Assembly: GCA_036873135.1 (NCBI GenBank)
Contig: JAPTYO010000013.1
Span: 21,387,901 to 21,451,900, forward strand
DNA length: 64,000 bases
DNA from: Clarkia xantiana subsp. parviflora
Lineage: Eukaryota; Streptophyta; Magnoliopsida; Myrtales; Onagraceae
Direction of reading: 5' to 3'
Shown: one piece after another, positions 21,573 to 33,425 of the stretch
Layout of the letters: every line of letters starts with the position of its first letter
How positions within the stretch are numbered: position 1 is the stretch's first letter
Translations under genes and position numbers: made by a program
Notes under the pieces: model-generated
The model's database searches: none
Seen by the model: only the letters and a program-made list of their open reading frames with translations
What the model was told of the DNA's origin: nothing

Positions 21573-22682
21573 TGTTAGGTTATAAAGTCTAGGTCAACGG
21601 GTCGTTAATCTAGAATTTATCTCCCACTGATGAAATGTCGGGTTCAGTGCTCCTAGGACTAGTCGTTCTGGTCCGTGCCCTTATACTCCCTTGGGGTAGT
21701 CGTTCTGATATGTGTCCTTCTCTTCTCTCCTTCTGACCTTCTTTCCTTCTCTCCTTCTGACCTCCTTTCCTTCTCTCCTTCTGACCTCCTTTCCTTCTCT
21801 CCTTCTGACCTCCTGAGGCTTGTACTACTGCTCTATGCTCTTATGCTTCCTTGGTTCTCTTCTCCTTGCCACCCTGCAAGAGGGGCAATACCAGGCACAG
21901 AGGGGGGGTGGTGCCTGATGAACCCTCTCCGATGCCTAAGTCAGTACGGTTTTAGAGAGATAAAGCTAGAGAGATGTCAGAGCAAAATTGTGCAACTTGC
22001 CAAGAAGTCCAAATGAGTTGTGAAGGTGGGGTATTTATAGGCAACGGTGTCATTAAGGTGGCTTAATGACATCGTTAACCTCTAAACACAATTAATTAAC
22101 CTTTAAGTATATAATTAAGACCTTAGGATTCGGAGGAGGTAGGCAGACTGGACCGAGCATGGGCGTCTGAGAGGGGTGTCGGGACCCTTGGGGGGGGAGG
22201 AATCCGACCCCCAAGGGTAGGGGTTGGGTGAGGGCACCCAACCCCTCCTAGGGAGGGTGGGGTTGGCCAACCCCATCCCTCCTAGGAGGGATCGGGTCAG
22301 CCGACCCGATCTCTCCTAGGAGAGATCGGGTTGGCCAACCCGATCTCTCCTAGGAGAGATCGGGTTGGCCGACCCGATCTCTCCTAGGAGAGATCGGGTC
22401 GGCTGACCCGATCTCTCCTAGGAGAGATCGGGTTGGTCCACCCGATCTCCCCTAGGGGAGATCGGGTTGGCTGACCCGATCTCCCCTAGGGGAGGTCGGG
22501 TGTGGCCACCCGACCTCACCTAGGTGAGTTCTTCGTTGTCGGACGGGCGCTTCGGCCCCGTCCGAGCCGTTGGTGTTCTCGCGAAGTGTCCGGGTTGAAG
22601 TTTCGATTTGCAATCATAAATGGGACGATAAAAATACAACGGTTCGGAAGTCAACGGGTTCAAATTGGGCGTATATCCATCA
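21573..22682 (-). repeat. Tat2 5' LTR
   Basis: 1110 bp, the same as the 3' LTR at a fixed offset of 9208 bp, with no difference found by eye. It includes the 24-bp array (about 21725-21814), the palindrome array (22222-22528) and a minus-strand TATA box near 22031-22042. TSD CGCAC follows at 22683-22687. Confidence 0.94.
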
Positions 22683-25402
22683 CGCACCAGGACTGGGTTA
22701 GCAACCCAAGTCTGGAATCGGAGCTCTTTGATGAATCCAGCGTCGAGCAGTCTGCCCACCTCTTGCTGGATCGCGATCCTCTTGTCCGCGCCCATCGGAC
22801 GCCTTCTCTGCGCGATAGGCTTGATCGCGGGATCTATCTTCAGCTCGTGCACTATCACGTCGGGGCTGACTCCTGGCATATCACTCGGGGACCAGGCAAA
22901 CAACTCCCTAAACTCCTTCAGGAGCTCGATCAACTCTCGGGCTCTTTCCTCCGACAAAGCAGACCCGATCTTCACCTTCCTCTGAGGCCCATCAATCTCA
23001 ACCTCCTTCAGATCCTCCATGGGGGCGGGACGCCCATACTCCTCTCGAGGATCGGCATCAGTCTGAAGGACAGTCATGGCTTCCCTCCTTCTCCTTCGGG
23101 TAGCGTTAACGTAGCATTTTCGCGATGCCACCTGGTCACCCTTGACCTCTCCGACTCCGTTGTCAGTCGGGAACTTCATCTTCTGGTGGACCGTCGAGGC
23201 GACTGCCATGAGAGGGTTGATAGTGGTCCTCCCGATAATAGAGTTGTATGCCCCCGCAGACTCCACTACGACGAAATCTACGTTTCGCTTCTCCATCTTC
23301 CAGCCACTACCAAACTCCACCGGTAACGTAATCATTCCCAACGGGTAAGAAGTGGAACCAGAGAATCCCACCATCGGGAAGTCCACTTGTGTCAGATCCT
23401 TTTTCGTCTTTCCCATGGCTTCCAGAGCGTCCATGAAAAGGATGTCGGAGGAACTCCCTCCATCTATCAGGATCCGCTTCATCTCGAATCCATCCACGTC
23501 CAGGGTCACGACCAAGGCATCGTCGTGAGGGCTCTCCACGCCTACTAGATCTTCCGCCGAGAAAGAAATCACCATTTCCTCCTTCAGGGTCCACGACCGG
23601 GACCTTTTGCCTAGCACCACCGCAGCAGATATGCGGGAAGCGTAGTTCTCCCGAGAAGCAGAGGTATCACCTCCCGCCGCCATTCCTCCGTGGATGACGT
23701 TGATAGTTCCCCGCCTCTCCTTACGGGCACCTGAACCTGAAGGTTCCGACTCCACCTTCTTCTTCTTCGGGGATCGGTCACGGGACTTGGAACGGGATCG
23801 CGACCGACTTTTGGAACGGGATCGGCACCTTCCCCTTCCGACGAACTCCTTAAGCTTCCCCTTCTGGATCAGCTTCTCTATCTCCTTTTTCAGCTCCCGA
23901 CAGTTTTCAGTGTCGTGACCATTGGCTCGATGGTAGCGACAGTAACGGTCAGGGCGGCCTCCTAGGAATTCGCCTTCTTTTCTCGGAGGGTATCGTGCGA
24001 GACCCTGCCGGTCCATCACAGCTAACACAGAAGTCATCGAGCCATTGATGGGAACGGCCCAACCCTCTCGATTGTACTTCCTCGGGGGACGCTTGTCCTC
24101 TCTTTTCTCGGGGCGACCACGGCCTCTACTTCCCTCCGATTTGTCGTTCCTCTTGCGATCATCTGACAACTTAGACGATGGCTTTCCTCTTCCCGACTTC
24201 GGAGGATCAAGCTCTCCGGCAGCAATCTTCGACTCCTGGACGTCGATTTGCTGTTTTACCCTCGCTTGCAGGGCCTCCATACTCCACACAGCCTTCGCGG
24301 CTACGCTGTGCATCAGGTCGGAACTGTACGGAGCGCTCAAGTTCCGCAGGAAAGTACGGATGGTCTCACCCTCCGATATTTCTTCATCGATCTCCGCGGC
24401 ACTCGCAGTGAACCGTTGGTAGTAGTATGCCAACGATTCGTCGGGTCTCTGCACCACCTGGGTCAAGGACCTCACACTCTTCAGGAGGCGCCTACGACCC
24501 TGATATTGCTTGATAAACCGATCGTGCATGTCCGCCCAGCACGTAATGCATCCTGGCGGGAGGCTTAAAAACCAGGTCATGGCCCTTTCTCCCAAGGTTA
24601 TCGGGAACAATGAGCATATGAGGTCATCGTTCGAAGTCCTGCCCATACAGGCCTGGACATGGCTCTGAACATGGCGAACTGGGTCCCCCTCACCATCGTA
24701 CTCCTTGATGGTCGGAATACCTAGCCCGGGCGGGGCAACGATATCTATCAGCCGCGGAACGAAAGGATTACTGGACCGATCCCTTAGCTCCAATGTCATC
24801 TGCTTCTGATCACCCATGCAGATGCTGACGATTTTCACCACCTGATCGGGGGTGATGGGGCCATTCAAGGGAATGGTCCTGTTTTGCACTGGTCCTGGGC
24901 CGTCGACCACGAACTTCTCCAGGTGCACTGGTTCTTTACCCTTGCTCCTGGGCGGAACCTCCTGAACCTCCTGTTCTTCTGGGACCACCCTCGGAGGGGG
25001 TGGAGGTAGCTCTTCTCGCGGAGGCAACTCCTCTGTCCTCCTGGCAGCTTCTCTCTTGTCCAACAAGGCCTCCATGGCAGCCAAGAACATGGGCATAGCA
25101 TCTGCTACTGCCTTGACCAACTCCGAGTTCGAAGACGACCCTTCTTCCCTTCGCGGGACTCTTTCTCCTCTATGGCCCACCGGGATCGGGGGAGCCTCGT
25201 CCTCCTCCCTTCGCGGGATGTCCTGCCTGTTTATTTCTGTGTCTCGGACTGAGACCTCATAACCATCACCCTGCCCCCCTGTCTGGGAAAGAGCGGGGTT
25301 CTCGCCTTGTTCAGCAACACGTTCTGGCAACTGGGAATTCATAGTTCCTGCGGGACGGGAACTGCCAGCCTGAACTTGCTTCTTCTTGCCACCACCGGCC
25401 AT
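22683..25402 (-). pseudogene. Tat1 gag-protease-RT N-terminal part
   Basis: An open minus-strand frame of about 906 codons, cut at the Tat2 insertion. I start at ATG 25400-25402 (MAGGGKKKQVQ), the first Met after the PBS; the upstream extension uses TTG inside the PBS. In order: Pro/Glu-rich N-terminus, retrotransposon gag core (about 200-345, WFLSLPPG and RFIKQY), a C-x2-H-x4-H-x4-C knuckle (CRYHRANGHDTENC, about 486-500), an Arg/Ser-dipeptide stretch (about 520-547), an aspartic protease with IDGGSSSD (about 644), and the RT start. The frame itself has no internal stop; it is disabled by Tat2 and by the downstream pol damage. Confidence 0.92.
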
Positions 25403-25438
25403 TGATCTGGTAGAAACTATCTTGACTTTTCGTAAGTT

Positions 25439-25456
25439 TCCCACAGACGGCGCCAA
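25439..25456 (-). other. Tat1 primer binding site
   Basis: Minus strand TTGGCGCCGTCTGTGGGA lies directly inside the 5' LTR. It is the same site as in Tat2 and differs from Tat3 (TTTGGCGCTGTCTGTGGG) at two positions. Confidence 0.78.
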
Positions 25457-26222
25457 TGTTGGATCACGGGCGAAGCTCCGTTACGTCCTTGATGGAAAGC
25501 TTGGACTCCTGAGCTCCGCGTAATCCTGCAAAAGGGGATGACCTGGGTGGTGACCCAGAATCCCTCTCCGATGCTTAAATGAGTATGTGATCAATGGGGT
25601 GATAGCAGTAATCTCAATGCCTATTAGAGAGAATGTGTTTTCTGGGGTAACTTCCTCCTTTATATAGGAGGAGGAGTTGCCCAGCTACCTGTGACCATGC
25701 TTGGCCGTTGTACCCATGATTCCGTGTATCTCGCCACGATTCCGTATATCTCGGTTGGGATTCCATATATCTCGCCGCACGCTTCACGTATCTTACCCAT
25801 ACTCCGCGTATCTCGGGCACGCCCTGTGTATCTCGGGGGATTTATCTTTATCTCTAACCGTCTCCCACTACTCTATCTAGTAGGCGGGTTTCTCGGTCCT
25901 TATCCTCTGATCACAAGTCCCGACTCCTGTCGGAGACTCCAGAGTTGTCTCATTCTAGATCACCACCCAGGACCTTCAGTCTCTACGGGACAGGTCCAGC
26001 CTCTACGGGGCTATATTATCGGGGCCTTTACTAAGGCGCGTCGTGGCCTTTACTAAGGCATATCGGGGCCTACTCGGAGGCTTCTTGTCGAGAGCGTTCA
26101 GCTCTTATGTCGGGACCCTTCGTACTGGGCCTCTCAGCCTTCCAGGCTTTCACGAGGCCCATTGGACCTACTCGCCGTCCATTGGCTGTTAACGGGGCTA
26201 ACGATTTCATCGGAACCCATCA
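25457..26222 (-). repeat. Tat1 5' LTR
   Basis: 766 bp, differing from 3497-4262 at eight positions by my count. The TSD GGCGT follows at 26223-26227. On the minus strand the order is U3, TATA motif (around 25658-25670), the CTTAAGCATCGGAGAGGG block (25562-25579), then U5. Confidence 0.94.
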
Positions 26223-28295
26223 GGCGTGACCGGTTATAGACCATTCCGGATCACTTATGATGCACAATACATTGTTTGGAAGAACCTGAAGATTCTCCAT
26301 AAATTATTACAATGCTTGCTCTCAAGGAAAATTCATTATGTGTTCATCATCAACTGAGTTTGGGATAAAATCCCTTAATTATTATAAGGTGAATATGGGC
26401 CCGTTCACCAGCCATGTGGACCACGATATTATTTTGAAAGATGCATGTACAATATGGTCACATGAGCGTTGATTATGGATTTGCAAGAGCAAAATTTTCA
26501 GATTATGCAATAAAGAATGATGATGATATTGAAAGTTGATATTTATTACAAGATTCAGACAATAATATGTCTATATTTGCAGTTTAGCACGAAAGTAACA
26601 AAGATCCTCCAATTAAATAGCTAAACTGCTACCAATTAGAGCAAATTGAGTACAAATGCATGCTATTATGAAAGCAGCAATATAACTGCGCATCAAGCCA
26701 ATATTAAATCAGAGTTCTCCCCTTTACAACCAATTTTTAGTGAAGAGAAAATTTTCCATATATTAATTTTATGATGTGCGATATATGTTTGAACTGCTCC
26801 ACCGCAAAGCACAAACATGGGTCTGGAATGTTGGGAAAAAATATTTTGTCTATAAATCAATTTATTGGGAACACTGAATGATATATATTTAAAGCAAAAA
26901 TTGTTGATTGTTATTGATGAACAACTTTTCCCAACATTAGGGGGAGAAAAGAAGCAGTTGGCAGAAAAGAGATTGACTGAAAAAAAAAATTGTTATTATC
27001 TCATTTAGATCCTCGCACAATGATAATATGAACCTGAAGTTGAAAGACATAACCATTTTCAGATACTGCCTATTAAGTGACTTTATGAGACCCAGAAAGT
27101 CATAAGTCAATTACCGGCTGCATATGCTCCAATTTAAATGTCCCGGTTGGATAATTTATAATGAAAAATAAGTCACCCCTGAAGTGTGCGATAATGGTTC
27201 CACAGAATTTTTGAAAGAAGAATGGAGCATGGAAAGAAAAGAAAAATAAATATGGTCTTATTGTGGAGGTGATTTCCCAAAGAATTAAAAACATAACTAA
27301 ATATGAAACCCCAGAAGTGGTTCAGGTACCTGAAAGTAATTACAATAAAAAAAAATCTCGATGAGTTATGTCATTAATGGGAAAATGATGGAACCGAGAA
27401 TATCAAGTTGTCGACAACAGTTTTGAATAATATTCATGAGTGAAATCATAAAACAAGACGAGGAGTCGAGGATCTTGAGCTCAATATGTTAAACAAGTAT
27501 TATGATTGGCCAAAGTTTGAAAAGACGCAAGTATTAACATGAAAAATGCATAAGGTGGAAGCCAGTGGATACAAATTATTTCCCGCATAAATAAATTTTG
27601 TCGTAAGATATATACGCACAACCTGTGGTACAAATGTTATATGCAAAATCCTGGCATTTATAATATGGATCATTTAGTGGAAAAATCACCTTCAAATATA
27701 TTATTACGTTGGCAGTACATAAAAAGTTTTGAATGCGTCCCACATATGAATTATTTATAGCCGATAGCAAAATTAAAGTGAAAATCCTAGAAGGATTGAA
27801 AATGCTAGCATGAAATTTTTTCCAAGAATGTTGGATAATAAATATATTGTACCATTATTTTGTATATATGAATATAATGCAGGTTATATAGCTCGAGTTG
27901 AAGATTGTTATATCAAATGAGACATACAAAACACATCCGCCTCAAGTTATTCTTCATCCAACGAATTTATTCATATGACTATCTAGCGGATCTTTTCAAG
28001 GAGGCTTTATCGACTGCGACATCAGGAATATTGGTGAACAGGATTGCGTCGACTTAATGAAATTACGTGATGTCAACATCAGGGGGAGAATCTACACCGC
28101 TGGCCGCTGCACTCTTTTTCCCTTAACCAAGGTTTTATCCCATTGGGTTTTCCTGGTAAGGTTTTTAACGAGGCAGCTTACAAAAGGGATCCATAATTGT
28201 GTACTCTTTTTCCTTCACTAGATTTTTATCCCACTGGGTTTTTTCTAGTAAGGTTTTAACGAGGCACAATTCCCTTTAGAACATCCAAGGGGGAG
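26223..28295 (+). pseudogene. Cop1 internal region, right part (decayed copia pol)
   Basis: The continuation of Cop1 after Tat1. Broken plus-strand frames show copia signatures. Around 26990-27110 there is an 'SHLDPRT' motif followed by QLPAAYAP, as at the integrase-RT junction of some short-LTR copia elements. Around 27300-27530 there is a 'MSYVINGK' segment and a 'WPKFEK' stretch, as at the RT entry. Around 27880-28080 there is an RNase H-like tail. Many stops and missing blocks rule out function. It ends at the purine tract AAGGGGGAG (28287-28295). Confidence 0.7.
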
Positions 28296-28479
28296 TGTTA
28301 TGAATATATTATGTGGATGTTCAATATTATGTGTATATACCATCTTCCTAATTTAGACTTTCCTTGTATTGATTTTACTTCCTCTCCAAGTCTATGTAAT
28401 CCCTATATAAGGGCCCCTATGTGTGATAATAAGATCATCCTCAAGTTCCCTCTTCTATTACCTATCTACTTCCGTAACA
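28296..28479 (+). repeat. Cop1 3' LTR
   Basis: 184 bp from TGTTATGAAT to CCGTAACA, directly after the purine tract and followed by TATAC (28480-28484). It matches 1183-1366 at all but two positions. Confidence 0.92.
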
Positions 28480-30212
28480 TATACATATTTTAACATTGTA
28501 TAATTCGGTTAAAGTTCTATTAATTTATATGAGTATTCCGATTTTATGCATTTATTTTTTTGAAAATGTCAAAAAAATCCCATCTAAAGAAAGATAATCT
28601 TACTTGATTAAATTACATATATTTGGCGAAACCAACAATTTTAATGTTAAAATTAATATGGAGTTTCTATAATCAAATACGTATTATTGTGACACGTGGT
28701 ACAATTGATGATTTCAAATTTTAATATGTACCTAACAGATCTACATTATTAAATAACTTTAGAATGTGTAAGTATATATATTTGGTTTTATTTACTAAAA
28801 TATATTATATGATAATGAAATAATAAAAAATATGATTTATATTGGATCACAAAGTCAGGCTTCGTTCGAACTGGGCTCTTCAGGTTCCGCCTAGGTTGTC
28901 GACGTTGTTGTCTAGACTTCTTCTGACTTGGTTAGTTCTTCAATCAGAAAGTGTAAGAGGAAATATGTGGGGTTTTTCGTATGATTTCACTTCGATCTTA
29001 AATTAGTATAGTGGATTATGGTAGTAGGAATCTTAGAAAATGAACGCGGAGCTTGCTATTTATATGAGTCTTAAACAAACCTACAAGGGTGGTGGCCTTC
29101 TATATGATTGTTTGCAATTGAGTCAATTAGGCCGTCCTTCACGGTAACTCATTAACCAAATACAATTAATATGTACGTTAATTAGAGAAATTAACCTAAT
29201 CTATTTGGCGTGTGCCGAATTAATTAGGTTAAATGGTCTATTGGCTTGCTCATACTATAAGGATTAAAGTCTACTAAGAATGAGCTAGGTATAAATTCAG
29301 TTTGGCCTAGTTGTGATAACATGGTTGTTAAGTTTTAACCTCCATAATTAATGAGAGTATATATATTTGGTAACCTTAAGATATATATATATATATATAA
29401 TTGTCTAGGGATGATTATATATATATATATTATACAATAAAATATATACATTTTATTCTATTATATGAAACATATCTAGTCATTGGTGATTAAATATGTA
29501 TTTATAGGTAATTATATATATATATATATTATTACTAATATTAAGAATTTTATATTTTGAAAACAAATCACATCATCCCCCTATATAAAGCCTTAGTTTA
29601 GGCCGAATCCTACAATGCATTAGTATTAATGTGCAATTAATCATTCTCACCAGCAATATAGAGTTGAGAGCAAAATATAATACATAAGACCCCAAGTCTA
29701 CTTCTTCCTACCCGTGAGGTTTAGTTCGTGGAGACTAAAACTTTCATTTCCATGTTAAGGGAGATTGAGGGATCCCGGTCTGTGAACCGAAAAGAAACCT
29801 CGTTGAAGACTCTTGGGAGCGAATGACTCAGAGATCAAGAACATAGGGATTGACTACGTACATGGGCCTCTTCTTCTAGTCAGGACATGCAGGATAATGT
29901 GGCTACAATCGGTTAGCTTTCTTGAATTAACTATCGTATTGTTTGTGATTATCCTTTATTTCCTATAGTGATATCAGAGTAAGTATATGATGTGTTTACA
30001 GTTTGTGATTGATTATTCGATTTTGAAATTGGGAATTTTAAAAACACTAGTTTTAATTGGGGTGACAAGAATAACTTGGTCACCATGAGAAATCAGACTC
30101 GGTCTGATCCGCGGACCGAAAACGGCAGATTGACATCGCGGCCCGTAATGCACTGCCACGTCGCGTCGTCCTCTGACTGGGAGTTCTGCCTCGGCCGCCG
30201 TCGTGGTTCCGC
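28480..30212. other. AT-rich region with old LTR-like debris
   Basis: 28485-28840 is plain AT-rich DNA. From about 28842, TTGGATCACAAAG...GGCTTCG and a minus-strand TATAAATAGC recall the Tat1 LTR end, which suggests an old diverged minus-strand LTR. (TA)n runs lie near 29380-29440 and 29513-29530. At about 29583 there is a plus-strand TATATAAAGCC, and at about 29968-29982 a PBS-like GTGATATCAGAGTAAG, resembling the end of a copia 5' LTR plus initiator-Met PBS. No coding frame is seen. The left Cop2 LTR interrupts this sequence at 30213. Confidence 0.45.
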
Positions 30213-30821
30213 TGATGGATTCTAGGGGATAATAGTATGGAACATAAACACAGGTACATGCTTGATAAACGAATTATGCAACGGAAGAGTGCACATACTT
30301 ATTTTGTCGGTTATTTAATTCTTAGCCCAGGAACGTAACGAGGGAGTTCACGATTTGTCAGACGGTTTCCTGCGGGAACTCTAATTAAAAATCAATCAAC
30401 TTGCAATATTCTCCACAGCAAAGCCTCTTCAATTCGCTGGTTGAATGGATCTCCAGGGTGGATTGCTTGTCACAATTGGGCACCGACTTGGTGTAGAGGA
30501 TGGTTCGGCCGAACCCTATAGAAATTAGGGAAAGGGGGTTTCTTTGTGACTACTAAAAGGGAAAAAGTGATTAACCCCAAGAAATCCCCTAACACCTCAC
30601 ATTTATAAGAGGAGGTGAGCAAAGCCCACCTAGGGCTTAATGCTTAAGGGGTCGAACCTAAAGTCAATATCGGGCTGGCCCTTTTGGGCCGCGCATGGCC
30701 CATTGGGATTTCAGATTGACCCGAAATCCCTTATGTGTCATACCCCAAATTAGTCTTAGAATGTTGGGCTAATTTTAATGGGCTCCCTATTACGGAGGCT
30801 CATTTACTCTAAATGCCAACA
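30213..30821 (-). repeat. Cop2 left LTR (3' LTR, minus strand)
   Basis: 609 bp, TGATGGATTC to TGCCAACA on the plus strand. The purine tract (minus strand GAGTGGGAGC) follows to the right, so this is the 3' end of a minus-strand element. A second copy of the same LTR family lies at 46025-46628, with about 10% difference by eye. The outside bases TCCGC do not match those beside the other copy (GTTTG). Confidence 0.85.
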
Positions 30822-33425
30822 GCTCCCACTCGCCGGATTGTGAGGGTGCCTATTAATATGTTGTCGACCAACATATCAATACTTGTTCTTCGATTCAATC
30901 CAGTTTCCATCTTTTTCATACGAGGTTTATCGTGCGACTGACAGACACAGCGGACATCGTGCTACTCATCGGTTAAGAGTGTTGTAGAATCTGTGGAACG
31001 TTGATTACCAACCTGTTACTTCTCTGTGCTGCGTTGTACCCCTGGTCAACTGTTATTCTCGAATTGCCTAGTTTCCCCAAATGAATACTTCTCCAAGGCA
31101 TCCGTATAAATATTCACAACCTTCAACTAATATCCGGCTGTGGCCACCTAGTGAATACAAGATTTGGAGAATGACATACGTGCATTACCATCCTCATCGC
31201 TCATATCCGTAGTCAAATACAACTTGTGCCCAAAACATGATCACTTGGCATTTTTGTTCGGGCGCTACGCTCGTACGTCTGGGAGCCAACATTGAGCCCA
31301 ACATTGGATATTAATTCCAAGTGGTAAGGGTACTTCAAGTGCTGCTTCATTCAGCACCCGTGCTCAGTCACACGTTCAAGTTGAAGAAGTTTGTGTCTTT
31401 CAAAATCTTAAAAGATTATGTCTAACACAACCAAGCCTAACCCCGTGGTCAAAGGTGGCACACGCGGTATGAAGTACTTCCCTCATAGCATAGTTCGTAG
31501 TCCGCCGTACCTTTCAGATATCTCATAATTCATTTGACGGCTTTTAAATGTTGTTACTGGGGTATGATTGGAAACGTGCTACTAGTCCCACAGCGTAACA
31601 TATATCCGGAAGAGTGCATTGCATCACGTACATCAGACTTCCTAACATACTACGGTACTCTGCACTTTTCATCAGTTCACGCTTTACCAGGTTTTTTGGG
31701 ACATCACGCTTCGACAACGCACACCCATATACAACTGGTGTTTCCACGGGTTTAGCACCATAGAGATTGAACCTTCTCAACATTTTGTTGATATAGGCTT
31801 CCTGAGAAAGACATAATTTATGAGAACCACGATCTCTAGCAATTTTAATGCCCAATATGTAAGTGGCCTCGCCCATGTCCTTCATCTCAAATACAGATGC
31901 TAACCAGGACATTGATTTCTTCAAATAACTCACATTTTTCGCGGCAGTAAGTAAATCATAGACATATAAAGTTAATTTGACATACTTTGACCCTTAGGTC
32001 TTAGTGTAGATGCAGGATCCTCGTGAAGATTAACGAACCCATTACCCACGATTTCCTCATGGAACCTGCGGTACCATTGTCGGGACGATTGTTTAAGACC
32101 CTAGATCGACCTTTAGAGCTTACAAAATTTACATTCGTTTCCAGGGGATAAGAAACCCTCAGGTTGTTCCATTTAGATCTCTTCCTCCAATTTTCCATGA
32201 AGGAAGACTGTCTTAACATCCATTTGCTGCAGCTCGAGATCGAGGATAGCAACAAAGGCCAAAATGGCCCGGACCGTGGTGTAACGCACAGTCGGTGAGT
32301 AAGTCTCATCAAAGTCCACTCCGTGGAGTTGGGTATATTCTTTCGCAACAAGTCGAGTTTTGTACTGCTCAACGTTCCCATCAGTAGTGAGTTTAAATTT
32401 CAGAACCCACTTTGCCCCGATTGCTCTGCGATTAGCAGGCATTTCAACTAGCGTCCAAACTGAATTGGCTTCATTGAGGCGAACTCTTCATCCATTGTTT
32501 TCCTCCATTAATTCGCTTGAGGACTTTCCAGAGCTTGTTTAATCGTAATCGGTTCATCAACTGAAGTCAGGGTGAATAACTCACCCTTCTCGATGGGATA
32601 CTTCTTGGAAGAAGTTATTTTCCTTTATCTACGTCTAGGCTTGTTATTCCCATATTGAACTATGCTCCCACTAGGAACAATTCTCCTACTAGGAATAATG
32701 CTCCCACTAGGAATCAGGGCGTTACTGGAACCTTCTCCTACAACCTTTCTTGGACGGCCCCTTGGTCTCAGGATTCTACCCCCAGGATGAATTTTGTGGC
32801 CACTTGGACCAGGAACCAAGTTGGTTGTCCCACTCCCACTGTTACCAGCAGGTAGTTGAGGAATTATAGGATTTTCATCCAACGGTTCAGCAACTGGATT
32901 ATCAGGTACTACTTGATTCGCACCAGGGGCAACAGTGATCTCATGATATGATTGACTCCTCCCACTGGATTTACTATGAAAATGTTCCCATTCTCATTTA
33001 CCATTCCATTCAAAGTTGTTTCTCCCCCAAATCTCCCACTCGAAGTAAGTGGTACCTAATTATCCTCGTCCTGTTCAGGTTTTTTTACGACTTCGTTTGT
33101 GTTGATATCACCAAGCTTAGGAAATTCATCCTCAATAAACGTAATATCCTTGGAATCATGTTCGACCACGCCACAATTTTCTTAAGCCGCCACAAACACG
33201 TATCCTCTAGAGTTTTCGGAGTATCTTATAAAGATACTTTTCAATCCTCTAGGTCTCAACTTGTCGAATTGGCTGCCGTTCTGATATGTGTATGCTGCGC
33301 AACCCTAAGGTCGCATCCTAGTAATATCCATCTAATTACCAGTCCATAGCTCATATGGTGTTGTATCCACTGACTTTGTAGGTACACGGTGTAAGATATC
33401 TGTCCAATTCGGGTTCGCATTTACA
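30822..33425 (-). pseudogene. Cop2 pol remnant: integrase end, RT, RNase H
   Basis: Minus-strand copia polyprotein fragments in the correct order. Integrase end at about 33110-33425 (HRVPTKSVDTTPYELW, then FIRYSENSRGYVFVA). A Pro/Ser/Gly-rich linker at 32625-32882. RT at about 32440-32000 (GAKWVLKFK, FDETYSPTVR, LQQMDVKTVFLHG). RT end at about 31930-31545 (YILGIKIARD, DICYAVG). RNase H near 31500 (IMRYLKGTADY). Frameshifts and stops interrupt it repeatedly. The YVDD region near 31940-31970 is degraded. Gag, protease and most of integrase are missing. Confidence 0.85.

Larger units (their letters stand above)
12365..22682 (-). mobile_element. Tat2: non-autonomous Tat-type element nested in Tat1 RT
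   Basis: 1110-bp LTRs (12365-13474 and 21573-22682) are flanked by CGCAC on both sides (12360-12364 and 22683-22687). The PBS beside the right LTR and the PPT beside the left LTR put the element on the minus strand. The two LTRs looked identical when I compared them line by line, so insertion was very recent. The 8.1-kb interior has no gag-pol frame: a gag start, an aORF fragment, tandem arrays and long non-coding stretches. It must have been copied with enzymes from another element. Confidence 0.93.
3497..26222 (-). mobile_element. Tat1: Ty3/gypsy Tat-type element, nested in Cop1
   Basis: The 766-bp LTRs at 3497-4262 and 25457-26222 are flanked by GGCGT on both sides (3492-3496 and 26223-26227). 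The PBS lies next to the right LTR and the purine tract next to the left LTR, so the element reads on the minus strand. In element order it holds gag, protease, RT, RNase H and integrase, then tandem repeats, then an antisense gene on the plus strand. Without its two insertions it would be about 11.7 kb. The LTRs differ at 8 of 766 positions by my count (about 1%), so insertion was fairly recent. Pol is now inactive because of insertions, one nonsense codon and one frameshift. Confidence 0.93.
1183..28479 (+). mobile_element. Cop1: Ty1/copia LTR retrotransposon split by Tat1
   Basis: Two 184-bp direct repeats bound this element (1183-1366 and 28296-28479). They are flanked by the same 5-bp duplication TATAC (1178-1182 and 28480-28484). 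A purine tract AAGGGGGAG ends just before the 3' LTR, which sets the plus orientation. Without the Tat1 insertion the element would be about 4.6 kb. The right internal part still shows copia polyprotein similarity in broken frames. The LTRs differ at only two positions, yet the coding region is riddled with stops, so it may have inserted already defective. Confidence 0.9.
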
